A stretch of 64,000 nt of DNA from Malania oleifera (lineage: Eukaryota; Streptophyta; Magnoliopsida; Santalales; Ximeniaceae). The notes under the pieces are model-generated. The model ran no database searches. It saw only the letters and a list, made by a program, of their open reading frames with translations, and was not told the DNA's origin. Positions 1-10,837 of this stretch are shown in pieces; within the stretch, counting starts at the first letter, position 1, and each line of letters opens with the position of its first letter. A program made the position numbers and the translations under genes. The stretch is from the NCBI RefSeq assembly GCF_029873635.1, contig NC_080422.1, forward strand, positions 7,595,764 to 7,659,763, read 5' to 3'.

Positions 1-628
1 AGAGTTCTAAACGCATAATTGTTATTTTAACCTTGGATAATATGGAAATAGCAGATATGAGAACAACGGATATGGAAATTGGAAAATGGAAATGATATGG
101 ATAAAAATGATATGGAAATGGATTATAAGAAATATGGAATATGAATATGGTTGTAAGGAATGATACAAAAATAATAGACATAGAGTAAAGAAAGAAATGT
201 ATTATATATGGTTTTATTACATGTATTTGGGGCGGGGCATACTCTTCACCCATGGGCTTGTTGAGAAAGGTGAGTGCCTTGATAGGTATCAGATGTAGTT
301 ATAGGCAGCATAATGTGTTAGGGTAGAGGGAAGCTACTTGTATGGATGGGTAATCTTGCCTATTCTCAGAAACTTTTGCCGGTAAACTTTTGTATGAATG
401 TGTGAATATGAGATAAACTAATCATCTGAGGGCTTACTGAGTAAGGTAAGTAACCTGATATGTTTCAGATGTGACTGTAGGTTGCTTAAAGTATCAGAGC
501 AGAGGTGTGCTACTTGTATGGGCGGGTGATCACCCCAATCCTTGGGAATTCTCGTTGGTAAAATACCATGCATGTGTTTGAGTAGGAACAAAGAATGATT
601 TTATAATTATGGTTTCATTTGAAAACAA

Positions 629-676
<48 letters not shown>

Positions 677-1089
677 ACACAAATCTCATGTTGGCCACAC
701 ACTGCTTTAATGTATTCCATCCTTACTGAGATGTGTCTCACTCGATAGTTGAATTTCATCTTTTCAGGACCTTCACGAGATCGAGCTTAGAGAGCTTAGG
801 GCTGTTGTAGCATTTTTGTAGACGTATAAACTTTGATTATGTTTTTGGGTTGTAATATATTTATGTTTTCTGAGATGTATATGGATGTTTGTGAATACTG
901 GATGTTGGGTTATGTTTTGAGATGTATATAGGTATAGAAACTCTAGCATATTTTATTGAGGATATGTTGTTATTTCTGCTGCGTAATTGATATAGAGCCA
1001 GGTATTATGATATCAAATACAGGTGAGATATATCGTAGATATATTTTGTATAACACTCCAGACCCTAGTTTAGGGTTTGGGGTGTTACA
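1..1089 (+). mobile_element. 3' part of an LTR (Gypsy-like), cut by the window edge
   Basis: The stretch ends in GGGGTGTTACA, a typical plant Gypsy LTR end. It contains the segment around 700-760 (TTACTGAG, TGTGTCTCAC, TTTTCAGG) that recurs near the 3' end of the family G LTRs at 1990-2030 (inverted) and 63050-63100. It abuts, at 1089/1090, the interrupted gag of a minus-strand element, so it is probably the right-hand LTR of an element inserted there. The left end lies outside the window, so the target duplication (expected ACACA) cannot be checked. An (AT)n tract occupies 632-673. Confidence 0.5.
250..595. repeat. imperfect tandem duplication inside the LTR, unit about 170 bp
   Basis: The block near 250-420 and the block near 428-595 share order and wording: AAGGTgAGT, ATCAGATGT, GCTACTTGTATGG and GGTAAA elements recur in both. 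The copies are clearly diverged. Internal LTR duplications of this kind are common in plant Gypsy elements. Confidence 0.5.
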
Positions 1090-1182
1090 ACACAATACTG
1101 CATCAGAATCACTGCCGCCTATACTGGAGGGCCTTGCATCATTACCACCAGCAGTGTGTGCATCGCTATTTTCAGGGTCTAT
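1090..1182 (-). pseudogene. Gypsy gag N-terminal fragment, interrupted
   Basis: Read on the minus strand from 1182, the frame encodes IDPENSDAHTAGG and continues as a Gly/Ser-rich N-terminus of about 30 residues, then stops where the neighbouring LTR begins at 1089. It sits about 390 bp downstream of a tRNA-Met primer site. It parallels the gag start at 63789 in a second family G element, which also begins with Met-Asp-Pro. The start codon is ATA here instead of ATG. The fragment is dead. Confidence 0.5.
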
Positions 1183-1572
1183 CCTAAAATAGAACTAAAA
1201 TAGTCTGAGAATCCTAACTTCATAAAAAAACTATTACATTAATCTAACTAAAAACCAAAAAATATCCTCATACCACCAATCAACTTAACATCATTATTCA
1301 CAATTTAGGGCTTAATCTTACCACTAAGAAACAAAAACCGATGATAATTTACCATGACTTTCTTGAAATTGTCATTCTAGGAAAATCATAGAAACCGTCA
1401 CAAGATTCCTGCCTCCATGCTGTAAAACAAAATCCTAAATTCTCATCTTAACCTCCTACAACGACTTACTGTAATACTGATCTATTCATCTCCTATCCTC
1501 ATCAAGATCCATTACTATACTCTGGCATTACTTTCCGTTGTGCAATAAAGTTTACAGAACCTAGCAACTTAG

Positions 1573-1584
1573 GCTCTGATACCA
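1573..1584 (-). other. primer binding site (tRNA-iMet) of the left family G element
   Basis: The minus strand reads TGGTATCAGAGC three bases after the LTR end. This is the standard plant LTR-retrotransposon primer site complementary to the 3' end of initiator tRNA-Met. Confidence 0.8.
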
Positions 1585-1792
1585 AAATGTCACGACCCAA
1601 TAATTTTGCTATATATTTTTTCCATACTGCTAAAAATATAAAATTACTTTGACACTAATAATAATATTCACAATGTCATCTCAGACCCAAAGTGGGTACC
1701 GAGGATACCTGTCCATAAATACATACTATCTATGCAACGAAAAATATAATATACCTAAACCTCATATGCAATACCAGAGTTCTACTATCTCC

Positions 1793-1839
<47 letters not shown>

Positions 1840-2639
1840 TCCCCCAAAAATCCATAAAACATCCTAGGAATTATACAAAACATATCTCCCAACACAAACA
1901 CTTACTCTTAAACTAGAACTGTACCAACTCTTCCTCTACCTCGGAGCTCGCTCCGCTCGTCTGTCTGCATTTCCTAAAATATTTGAATTCTTGAGGTGAG
2001 ACACCTCTCAGTAAGTGGGAATATGTTATCATCAGTGTGTGGCAATATGAGTTTTAGTGTTCCAAATATATAACCATTATTTACCTTTTCTTTCACTGTG
2101 AAATCATGTAAAACTGTAAACACGTATATACAAATATATTTCAAAATACATACTTTCCTTTCTTATCATACTCTATATAAGATAATAACTCTATATAAGT
2201 AAATACACATATATGCATAAAAGAACTGCCCTAGATGGATAAATAACAACGTCATGTATTAACCCTGCATGATCCGAGTTATGCAGCTTATAAGCTGGAC
2301 CTAGCCATGGTTGGCCTAAATAGGCTAAGTCAACTGTATCTGTATCTGTATCTATATCTGTAACTATGAGTATGATTGGTCTACCTAGTTGGTCCAGACT
2401 CCAGAGGGTAACTCTACACTTCAATGGCACAATCGACTATATACCCCCAACACTCTATCTAAGAAGTGTGGCTGCATTGATATCTATGAAGCTACGATAC
2501 CGTGCTTAGCTATGGTCCATCAGAGTTCTTAAACCATATAATGCGATTTCTAAAACAATATAGTAACATGATTTCATTTCACAAATTAGTATAAACTGTT
2601 GTATTATAAATCTGTATAAAATCACTAAAATACCGTAAT

Positions 2640-2935
2640 TTTGTATAAAATATTATCACACTTAGTTCTATATAGAATGCTATCATTTTGTAATTCTATA
2701 TCAAATGATGTACTATAGTTCTATATAGAACGCTGTAGTCCTTTATAGGATGTTGTAAAATTGTATAAAATCTATACTGTAGTCCTTTATAGAATGATTT
2801 ATTTCTGTATAAATTATGTCTTGTAGTCCTTTATAGGATGCTGTAATTCTATATAAATTTTGTATTGTAGTCCTTTATAGGAAGCTATAATACTGTATAA
2901 AGTACTGTACTATATATAACTTTTTCATACTATAG
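2640..2935. repeat. short dispersed repeats in the LTR tail (TAGTCCTTTATAGGATG words)
   Basis: Words such as TAGTCCTTTATAGGATG, TTCTATATAGAA and TTGTATAAAAT alternate at roughly 20-50 bp spacing. A related but different set (GATCAGTATATTACAG, TTATACAG) fills the matching part of the copies at 57480-57960 and 59330-62480. The pattern fits a rapidly diverging tandem array inside the LTR. Confidence 0.5.
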
Positions 2936-3199
2936 CTTTATTTAAAGCATAAGCATACTATATTATTGCTTGAAATCATATCTATGTATAGGTATATACT
3001 TTCCCATAAACTGACTAATTTATTTATACATACATTCAAACTCATGCCACACAGATTGAGTGATACTTTATACTATACTTTTCTACTGAAAATATTGATA
3101 TAACTATCTCTAGGGTTTTACTCAACTCAATAACCCAATTTTCTCGAAACATGCATATATCATTTCCCAAGTTCGCATTTTCACAAATCTATATGCTCG

Positions 3200-3204
<5 letters not shown>

Positions 3205-3232
<28 letters not shown>
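3205..3232. repeat. (CA)n microsatellite
   Basis: An uninterrupted AC run of about 14 units inside the family G LTR. Confidence 0.95.
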
Positions 3233-3585
3233 TTAGAAATCACATATTATAATTTATTCAGTAAAATCTCTGAAACTTTTGACATCCCTTTACTTGTTTC
3301 CTGGAAACGTGCCTGCAAGGATCCCAAAACTATGCCTGCGGCACTCACACAAACCATGTATCCATATACCCTAACTCAATCAGCTCAACCCTATAATATT
3401 TATCATTTTAATAATCTTAAGCCCATATTCTTCCAATAACTAATTAAACTTGAAAAACATCTTCCTTACCCCAATTTTGGAGTGATGCCTAGAAAGCCTA
3501 AACAACAAAAACGCTCTGGTTAAACTGCAGAGAATTGTCGTCGGGATCCCGAAATGCTGTTTATCCTTTGATTCGGGCTTAAAAT

Positions 3586-3595
3586 GAGAGAGAGA

Positions 3596-3678
<83 letters not shown>
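3586..3678. repeat. (GA)n microsatellite, CT-rich on the LTR sense strand
   Basis: About 93 bp of almost pure GA. It lies some 70 bp downstream of the LTR TATA box on the minus strand, so in the predicted 5' transcribed region. The other two family G LTRs carry a (CT)n run at the matching place (56841-56909 and 58861-58878). Confidence 0.95.
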
Positions 3679-3680
<2 letters not shown>

Positions 3681-3750
3681 ATGGCCGTAGCCTAGAGAGA
3701 GAGAGACAGGAGAGGATTTATAATTTTTATGAATAAAAATGACTTAGAAG

Positions 3751-3762
3751 CCTATTTATAGG
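3751..3762 (-). promoter_or_regulatory. TATA box of the left family G LTR
   Basis: CCTATAAATAGG on the minus strand, just downstream of the GTCGAC-motif cluster and upstream of the GA tract. Both other family G LTRs have TATAAATAG at the equivalent place. Confidence 0.6.
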
Positions 3763-4130
3763 TTGTTGGCATAAGGGAAACCATCGACGGTTGACCTTTT
3801 TAACCAAACCATTTCTACTGTTTTACCTTTTACTGAGCCTCGGTAACTAAAACAGTCGATTGTTTTCTGAGCTCCATTAAATCGTCGACGGTTTGTCCTT
3901 GCACCAAACCAATTTCTCCTTTTCTTTATTATTTCATTAATTACTATTTTTCGAGTCTCTACATCGTTAATGTTGGGACCAGTGAGGAGGTGTTTCCCGG
4001 TCATTGTGTCCTTCACAGAGAAAAAAGACGAGTGAAATTCAAAGAAACAATTATTATTAGAGCAAATTTACAAATGGAGACAAGATTTTTAGTGATTGAA
4101 GGAACATGGAGCAATTTATTTAGAGTAAAT

Positions 4131-4174
4131 GAAGAAGAAGAAGAAGAAGAAGAAGAAGAAGAAGAAGAAGAAGA
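4131..4174. repeat. (GAA)n microsatellite
   Basis: About 15 GAA units. Coding homology of the minus-strand Copia gag-protease fragment ends exactly where this tract begins. Confidence 0.95.
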
Positions 4175-5308
4175 GAGAAATGTCGAGTCACCGATATTCT
4201 AGATGGATGGTGCAGACCCGTCACCTACTCAAACCTGATCACCATCGGTATAGGTTTGGGAGGAGAGATTGAGGTTATCAAGGTTGTTTGTGATGTGGTG
4301 GGTTGCGGATGAGTCAGGGTACATGGTGGTGTTTGGGTAGGTAGGGGATGACTGATAGGTGTTTGTGAAATTGGCTGAAAAAGATGGATAAGCCTCATAT
4401 TGGTAGGAATGGTTGAAATGGTGTTGACATTGTAGTGCGACATGGTCAGGCTTACCACACACCTGACAGGTTGGGCGAGTGTTTAGGGGTGGAGGGTAGG
4501 TATATGAGGGTGTATTGGGGTAGCTGCCACTGCGACCTCCTCTGTTATAGGAGTTTAAGCATCCTTTGGTATTGCCATTTCTTCCAGATTTGCCTCCTCT
4601 TGAGTAGCCTTGACCACGTTGGTCACAACCTCCGGCTATTGTGACATTCACCGAAGGTTCATTAGGGAACATAGTTTTGTTTGAGTGAGCTAACCTGCTC
4701 TCATGAACAAGAAGAAACTGAAATAGTTTTTGGGAGGAGATGGGGGTCGACCTTGTGGTAATGGAGGTCACAAAGGATTCATATGAGGGACCAAGCTCGG
4801 TGAACAAGTATGTGACGAGGTCGTAATCAGGAAGAGCACTTCCAGTTGAGGCTAAGATATCAGCTAGTGCTCATACCTTGGAAAAGAAATCTATGATGGA
4901 GAGCTCACCTCAAGCAAGGTTAGCTAATTGAAAACAAACTTGGAATTGTTGGGTTAGAAATTTAGAGGTAAAAAGGGAGTCAAGAGAGCTCCAAAGTTCA
5001 TGTGAAGTTGTAGATGAGAGAACATGGCATAGGACTTATTCTAATATGGAAGAAAATTGAATGCTCAGCACAAGCTAGTCTGTCTTCATCCAAGCAGAGT
5101 ACTTAGGATTAATAGTGGGTTGGTCAAGGATAAATTGAGGAGGAGAAGGGAGGGTGCCATCGACATATTGGTATAAGTCTTGGCCACAAAGTTAGGCACT
5201 GACCTAAACTTTCCAGAAAGGAAAGTTTTCAGTAGTGAGCTTGCTGGTTACGACATTAGAGAAGGAGGGTGCAGGGGATGAGACATTTGCAGCAGAGGCG
5301 TCGACCAT
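4175..5308 (-). pseudogene. Copia gag / protease start, RE1-like, with in-frame stops
   Basis: One reading frame runs from an ATG at 5306-5308, shortly after the primer site, down to about 4175. It is broken by several TAG, TAA and TGA codons, and the longest clean part is 4229-4807. Recognisable features are the Copia gag words FTELGPSYESFVTS, a CCHC zinc knuckle (CQVCGKPDHVALQC) preceded by a Gly/Arg-rich stretch, and a protease active-site region DSSATHH followed by NLDNLNL. The usual motif there is DSGATHH, so the Gly is replaced by Ser. This gag is typical of the RE1/Retrofit type. The rest of pol is missing, so the copy is a truncated, non-functional remnant. Confidence 0.8.
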
Positions 5309-5330
5309 TTTTGAGACTGAGGTCTGGAAT

Positions 5331-5342
5331 GCTCTGATACCA
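5331..5342 (-). other. primer binding site (tRNA-iMet) of the short-LTR Copia fragment
   Basis: Minus strand TGGTATCAGAGC, directly adjoining the LTR end at 5343 and 23 bp upstream of the gag start codon. Confidence 0.8.
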
Positions 5343-5523
5343 TGTCAGAAACCCATTTGGCTGAAATGTGCTCTACAGTTTTCATTGATATTTTTCATGT
5401 ATTTATACAAGTAAAATGGAATCAAAGTTTGTTACATAGTTGGAGAGAATAATAGAAAAGGTTCCTATGGTTACAATGTTGTATTATGGTGCTTTACAAG
5501 TATTATTTACATCTATGCTAACA
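5343..5523 (-). mobile_element. short Copia 5' LTR (minus orientation)
   Basis: The plus strand reads TGTCAGAAACC next to the primer site and CTATGCTAACA at the far end, giving TG...CA termini and about 181 bp. A TATA-like TTGTATAAATAC lies inside on the minus strand. Short LTRs fit RE1/Retrofit-type Copia elements. The right boundary is inferred from the CA terminus alone because no second LTR is present. Confidence 0.5.
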
Positions 5524-6269
5524 TGACTTTCTTTTTGTTAGAAAATGTAATCCTACTTTAAATTTAATTGTAATTTTCGGCACCAAATTCAGATGATTCA
5601 TTTTGGGATTGTCAATATTTTAGTGACTTTTTACAAATCAAATAAGTATAAACAACCAAATCATTGATTCTTTAATTTGTTTATTTATATTAAAAAATGT
5701 AGTCATCACTTTATTTTAGTTTTGAAAAGGCAAAATCAATAAAAATCCTTTTTAAAAAAGATTAGGTTTGAGAATATTTTTGTAAATAGGGAAGGTAATG
5801 CCTTAATTTGTTTTTTGTTGAATTTTAAAGAACTAATACCCTACAACACTCACTTTATAAATAGTTACCAACTTATCTTGTGTGTGTGTGTCTATCTCCC
5901 TTTTTTGAAAGTAATGTTCTAAAACAATAATTGAAACATGAAAACATTTGAAAAAACAAGTTGCAATATCAAGTGGTTGACTGCCTGCAAAGGTCAGCAA
6001 CTTACTTCTCTTTTATTTTTTTTTTGAGAAATCTTTTACCCCTTTAACCCCGTTGAAAAGTTTTTGTAGAATTCAAACAAAGGACTTAATCTCCTAAAAA
6101 TCCGACTGATTACGCGCTTAAATTGCGTAATTAAGTGCTTTAATTCATGCATTACGAACTATATCTTTTTATTTAAATGCCTAATTACTCTCAATATTCT
6201 AACATTGTCTTCTATTTATAATATTTGGATTTTATTGAGTAATTTATGAAATTTTGGTATTTTTTATTG
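5524..6269. other. AT-rich intergenic stretch
   Basis: No coding frame, LTR boundary or RNA gene is recognised. It holds a short (GT)n near 5880 and a poly-T run near 6012. Confidence 0.5.
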
Positions 6270-7895
6270 CAGGGCAACTATTGGAAGTTAAAAATCGACA
6301 GTACTTTATAATCTGTACGTAAATCTCTCATCCGACCTCCGATTTAGATGAATCAGGATGCCATAGAAAGATAAGAAAATTCTCTACAATTTTCATGTTT
6401 TTCTTTTTGTGAAATACTAACTGCATCAAGGTAGAAATTAGGCTTGAAGTTACCATACGCTGTTTTATAGACTATTTCGAAAATTCTCCGTAATATGGGT
6501 GTAAATTTCTCATCTAAACTCCAATCGAGACGATTCAAAATTCTAGGGAAATATGAGAAAGAGGTATACAACTTTTGTGTTTTGAGCTTTGAGAGTTACG
6601 GGCCATAGGAGGGAAATCGGGCTTGAAGGTGGAGGACAGACAGTGTGCCTTTGAAAAAAGAAAAAAAAAAAAAAGTGAGATGTGACCCGGCCATGCAGTC
6701 GGGTCATCTTAGAATTTGCTGGGTGAGGTGCTGGGTACAAAACAAAAGAAAGGAAAGAAAGAAAAAGAAAGAAAGAAAGGAATGAAAAGGGAAGTTGGAA
6801 AAGTCAAAGGAGGCATAGGGTTTCTTGGTGGGGAGCCATGCGCAAGGCAAAAGAGAGGAGGCCGCACACGCACAGGAGAAAAGAAAGAACCATTTTTTTT
6901 TCACATACAAGAGGCTGCACCAAAATTTGGGAAAAAGGGTAGAATTTTTTCTTGAGGTTTTCTTCTATCGATTACGCGATTGAAGTTCAACAAACACGGC
7001 AGCAAGGAAGGTGGCTAGCGGCGTATAGAAAATTAAAATCTTTTCGGAATCAGAAGGCGGCGAACAACGGCGGTGCTCGGGGTGTTCGCGGTGCGTGACA
7101 GCGGTGCTGCGAGTGTTAATTTTTTCTCTACTCACCAAATAGAAGAAGACATGGTGAAATCTTTATGGTTGGATTTAATTTTCGTAATGAACTAATTTTT
7201 GAATTCTAGGAAAACGATGTAACCTGGTTTTAAACTATGCTTGCTCGTTGATGCTAATCTGAAGTAGTTTTCCTTTATGTTTGAGTCATTCTGCGCTTAA
7301 TGCTTTTAATTAACTGGTCATTAATTAAATGATATTAGTCTTGTGATTTGCTACCGAAAGGGGGGATTATAGGATAGATCTTGGATAATTCAGCATAGGT
7401 AAATATAGAGATCGAAAGACTTGTATGTACTTACGTAGCATTAAAAATCGAGGGTCTTATTGTGTTCTTGTGTTATTAATTTGCATAATCTTATGTTAAA
7501 TAATAAATAAGAATAGGTTCTGATTGACTATCGAAAGAAGCTTTTGGAAAAATTGGAGATTTGCTAACAAACAGGGATTACGAATTCGAATTGGTTAGAT
7601 GAGTAAAGCATAGTGAGAAATTAGGTGAAATCGGTTTTCTAGAAGTTTTCACCATCATTAATTTGATAAGCGGCATCTAGTTTTAAATTCTCTTGAATAG
7701 TTTATTTAAAGTAGCTTTGTTTAAATTTCATAGTCTAAAACTATTAATTTTTCTAAATAAAATCAAGGTTATTATAAATTCGGTACTTGGTAAAATTAAG
7801 ACATCAATCCCTGAGGATGATACTCTACACATCATTATATTATAAAACTACGATACTATGCACTTACAGTTTGCACTGATCAAGTTTTAAAATCC
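6270..7895 (+). mobile_element. degraded Gypsy LTR-like sequence, possibly Athila
   Basis: Two imperfect copies of a block (about 6310-6460 and 6505-6640; CTCATC, CTCCGAT, GATGAATC, ATTTTCATGTTTT, GGGCTTGAAG) are followed by a GC-rich patch at 7010-7110. A 3' part ends with CAATCCCTGAGGATGATACT and TTTGCACTGATCAAGTTTT. That last wording resembles the 3' end of Athila-type LTRs just before the primer site. The expected GGCGCC primer motif is absent. No coding frame was found. Assignment rests on recalled family resemblance only. Confidence 0.35.
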
Positions 7896-7931
7896 TACTA
7901 TTTAATGTCAATTCAAAATAACATAAAGATC
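7892..7931. repeat. pre-insertion tandem duplication flanking element A
   Basis: CTACTATTTAATGtCAATTC, at 7892, recurs with one change directly after element A at 17770. The empty site therefore seems to have been a tandem duplication of about 40 bp, and the element inserted at the start of the second unit. This is separate from the 5-bp target duplication. Confidence 0.6.
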
Positions 7932-9257
7932 CTACTTGTTAATTTAGGTGTAATCCCAAGAGGGGGGTGAATTGGGTATTTTTAAAAACCTTTAATATTA
8001 TTTACCACTTAATCCCTATTTCAATATTTAACAAATTACTTGCAGGGGTTTGAGACTGATTCAAATTATTATATCAATGAATTCTTTTTACCCAATTAAT
8101 TATCAAGTGCATGTGGGATTATTCAACATACACACATGCAATATAAGTAATGAAATGCGTTACAAAAATTAAAAGGAGTAAAGGAAGAGAGAAGGCAAAC
8201 ACAGTTCTTACGAGGTTCAGCCAACCCGACCTACGTCCTCGCCTTGAGCAACCCACTCAAGGATTCCATTAAATCCCTGCTCCTTTATCCGAGATGGAAC
8301 TTCCCTTACATCCGCTGCTTACAAGAGGTACAACTTCCTCCTCACCTGGTTCACAACCTAAACCGTGATTACAATATAGAATATTAAATCTACAAAACAA
8401 CTCAATATTGCTTCTAACAAACCTAGTGAGTATAATTAAAAACCTAACACATATCCATATGATGAAACTTGAAGCTCAGTATGTATGTAATGATGTAATC
8501 ATTATATAAATGATATGCTTCACACATTTCCCTTTTATCAAATCTCCCAAAATAAAGATATAAGTAAATGCTTTGGAGAAATTAGGGTTCTAGTTCAACT
8601 TACTAGATGCACGAATACCAAATGTGATCTTATTAAAAGATTTGTCTTGAATATTATAAAGATCAAGATCAATAAGCTTTATTCCAAATATTCAAAACAC
8701 AATATGATCTTTGTATATGAATATGTATATATATATGATATGTGTTCCAAAGATCAAAACCCAATATAATATTTTTCAGAAAATATCCCACGATAATATA
8801 TATAGTTATGAACTCTATGGATATTTAATCAAGTGGTTTTGTACTATCGAAAATATCGAATCTTTAAATTAATACACACTTGAATCAAAGAATATTGAAC
8901 CAATGGCAAAACTTTTCTCAAGTAGTGATCTTGTCAAAATAATCTATATATGTATATGAACACTCAAGATCAATCTCTCTAATAATATTCAATAATAGAT
9001 GTAGAGATGAAAAACTCTTTGATAATAAGTATTAACAAACAAACTGATTTACCAAACAAGTTGAATGCGTAACAATTGCTAGAATGCCTTTTGTAGATCA
9101 ATGCAGCCCTAGCTCAGATTTGACGTATAAGCTTTGAAATCCCAAGCAAAAATTTCAGCAATGTGTTCAAAATTCTCCTAAGTTGTGCTAAAACATTTAA
9201 TTCACTCAGTCGTATGCCAAAAGTTCTTTTACCTGGGGGCACTAGGGTTTAGATGTT

Positions 9258-9268
9258 GATTATATAGA
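9258..9268 (-). promoter_or_regulatory. LTR TATA box, element A 3' LTR
   Basis: Minus strand TCTATATAATC. The same context is present in the solo LTR near 54425 and in the related LTR at 45981-47972. It is missing from the 5' LTR of this element because of a deletion. Confidence 0.6.
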
Positions 9269-9292
9269 TAACCTTGCCCTAAGGATGAGTCT

Positions 9293-9303
9293 TAACCGTT
9301 AGA
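9293..9303 (-). promoter_or_regulatory. MSA-like (MYB3R) motif in the LTR promoter
   Basis: Minus strand TCTAACGGTTA, a full match to the MSA consensus YCYAACGGYYA, about 25 bp upstream of the TATA box. The 5' LTR has TCCAACGGTTA (16895-16905), also a full match. The solo LTR has TCCAATGGTTA (54459-54469), one C-to-T change away. Function is inferred from the consensus alone. Confidence 0.5.
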
Positions 9304-9374
9304 TCAACTTGATTAAAAAATAACTCGCGTGTTCTCTCATTAAAAATTAAATTTTTTAACTTTCTCGCAAGTTC

Positions 9375-9710
9375 AGACGACTGAGGGTTAAGGATCAGAC
9401 GACTGAAGTTCCTTAAAGCTTTGAAAAATTAACCTGGACACAAGGTCAGACGTCTGAAGTTGGGGTTCAGACTTCTGAAGTTGCGAGTTCAGACAACTGA
9501 AGTCAGGGTTCAGTCTTTTGGTATGCTTTTGCCTGTTTCTGTGTTTCTCCAATAATTCTTCAGATGACTGAACTTAATCTTCGGTCTTCTAAAGAAATTC
9601 TTCAGATGATTGAGCTTAAATTTCGGTCTTCTGAAGTTGAATCTTCAGACGACTGAGCGTATACTTCTGTCTTTTGAAGTTGACACTTCAGTCTCTAGTC
9701 ACGGAGTTCG
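9375..9710. repeat. CAGACGACTGAAG motif array in the LTR U3
   Basis: About a dozen near-copies of TTCAGACGACTGAAGTT or TTCGGTCTTCTGAAG, on average every 20-30 bp. Many are imperfect inverted repeats (CTTCAG...CTGAAG). The array lies upstream of the TATA box on the minus strand. Matching arrays occur at 16970-17310 and 54525-54840. Confidence 0.8.
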
Positions 9711-10166
9711 GTCTTCTGAATAGACCATTTTCTGGATTTTTCTTTTAGTTTCAAAAATCTGCTTTTGCACTCTTTCTTTGCTCTTTTATAAAATATTTTT
9801 TGGGGTTTTAAAATATCTCTAAGTCCATAAATATCCCCTAAATATGTCCTTGAGATGCATGAGTCCTAAGGTCAGTCTAGGGTATATTTTGTGCTTGAAA
9901 TTAAATCATATGAAATATGTAAATACATTCAGTTCTAAATACCCATTCCCATGACGATCTTGAACTTGTCGCTTGCATCTTCATTCTTCTATTCTTTTAG
10001 TTCATGGATTGTGCCAAGATGTATATACTTTAGTCTTCATGGCTTTCATGACTTTCTAGCCTTCCGTGCATACTAAATATTGTTCATGTTCACAATCTCA
10101 ATGCACATATCAAATACCAAGTGATTTGTCATTATCAAAACAGAATTGGACTCATAGAGTCAACAA

Positions 10167-10180
10167 TCTCTCCCTTTTTT
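10167..10180 (-). other. polypurine tract of element A
   Basis: Minus strand AAAAAAGGGAGAGA directly before the 3' LTR start, as expected for plus-strand DNA priming. Confidence 0.7.
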
Positions 10181-10181
10181 A

Positions 10182-10837
10182 TGATGACAAATACACGAGC
10201 AAAAAAATATAGAATGGGTTACGCCTAACAAGGCTCCCCCGTCAAATAATGCACAAACAGATATGCAACAATATGAAATATGCTGATGCCAAATGAAATA
10301 TGCTCATGCTCATGCTCATGCTCATACGCAATTAGTTTTGCCAACCATTTTTGCCCATTTTTTCTATAGCTTGATTCCTTTCACCTTTTTGACATCAACA
10401 AAAAGGTGTATAATAATGCATGAGTGAACATAACCTGATATTCTTCTCCTCCTTTAAATCTTAAAGTTTTAAACTCATTCAACCATCAGATTTTTTTAAA
10501 ATTTGTACTGTGAAATGTGTCTCCCTGTGTTAATTCAATTTACTTCTCACCTTTGCTAATGTAGAAAGTTGTGTTGTTGAATGTAAATTGCAACATGAAC
10601 ATACACAATGTATCAAATTTCATAGACAGGGATAAGCAAACACAGTCACTAAAGTTCAAAGATTATGTGAGGATTAACAGGTGTAAGTCAATATGCTCTT
10701 ATCATGATATGAGTTTAATACCAAATGTGAAAAAATGTGATACCAAGTGGGAACAAATGAGCCGAATATGAATTTTTTAACTAATTGTGAATATTAAGTG
10801 ATGCTGCTACCCCTGAATTATGTCATCTAATATAATT
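10182..10837. other. non-coding tail of element A between pol and the 3' LTR
   Basis: About 650 bp with no recognisable protein. A short tandem of GCTCAT (about 10308-10325) is present. Non-coding or env-remnant tails are usual in long-LTR Copia elements; no env-like frame is visible. Confidence 0.6.

Larger units (their letters stand above)
1588..3963 (-). mobile_element. family G Gypsy 5' LTR (minus orientation)
   Basis: On the minus strand the LTR begins TGTAGAGACTCG at 3963 and ends GGGTCGTGACA at 1588, next to the primer site. The same start word and layout recur at 56495 and 58529. From 5' to 3': AT-rich head, a short run of GTCGAC-type motifs (3775-3900), a TATA box (3751-3762), a GA/CT microsatellite (3586-3678), then a long tail with repeated TTCTATATAGAA-like words (2640-2930). 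Length is 2376 bp. Gag follows at 1182. It probably belongs to a chromovirus of the Tekay/Del type, judged from the primer site and gag start; the lineage is an inference. Confidence 0.75.
7937..10165 (-). repeat. 3' LTR of element A
   Basis: 2229 bp; plus strand starts TGTTAATTTAGG and ends GAGTCAACA. It retains the TATA box (9258-9268), an MSA-like motif (9293-9303) and the CAGACGACTGAAG array (9375-9710). Open frames inside it, such as 8515-8769, recur in the other LTR and show no protein similarity. Confidence 0.92.

Noticed and set aside
4435-4644. Plus-strand open frame over the Copia gag fragment
   Set aside because: Antisense shadow of the minus-strand zinc-knuckle region.
8515-8769. 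Open frame repeated at 16256-16489
   Set aside because: Both copies fall inside the two LTRs of element A; duplication reflects the LTR, not a gene.
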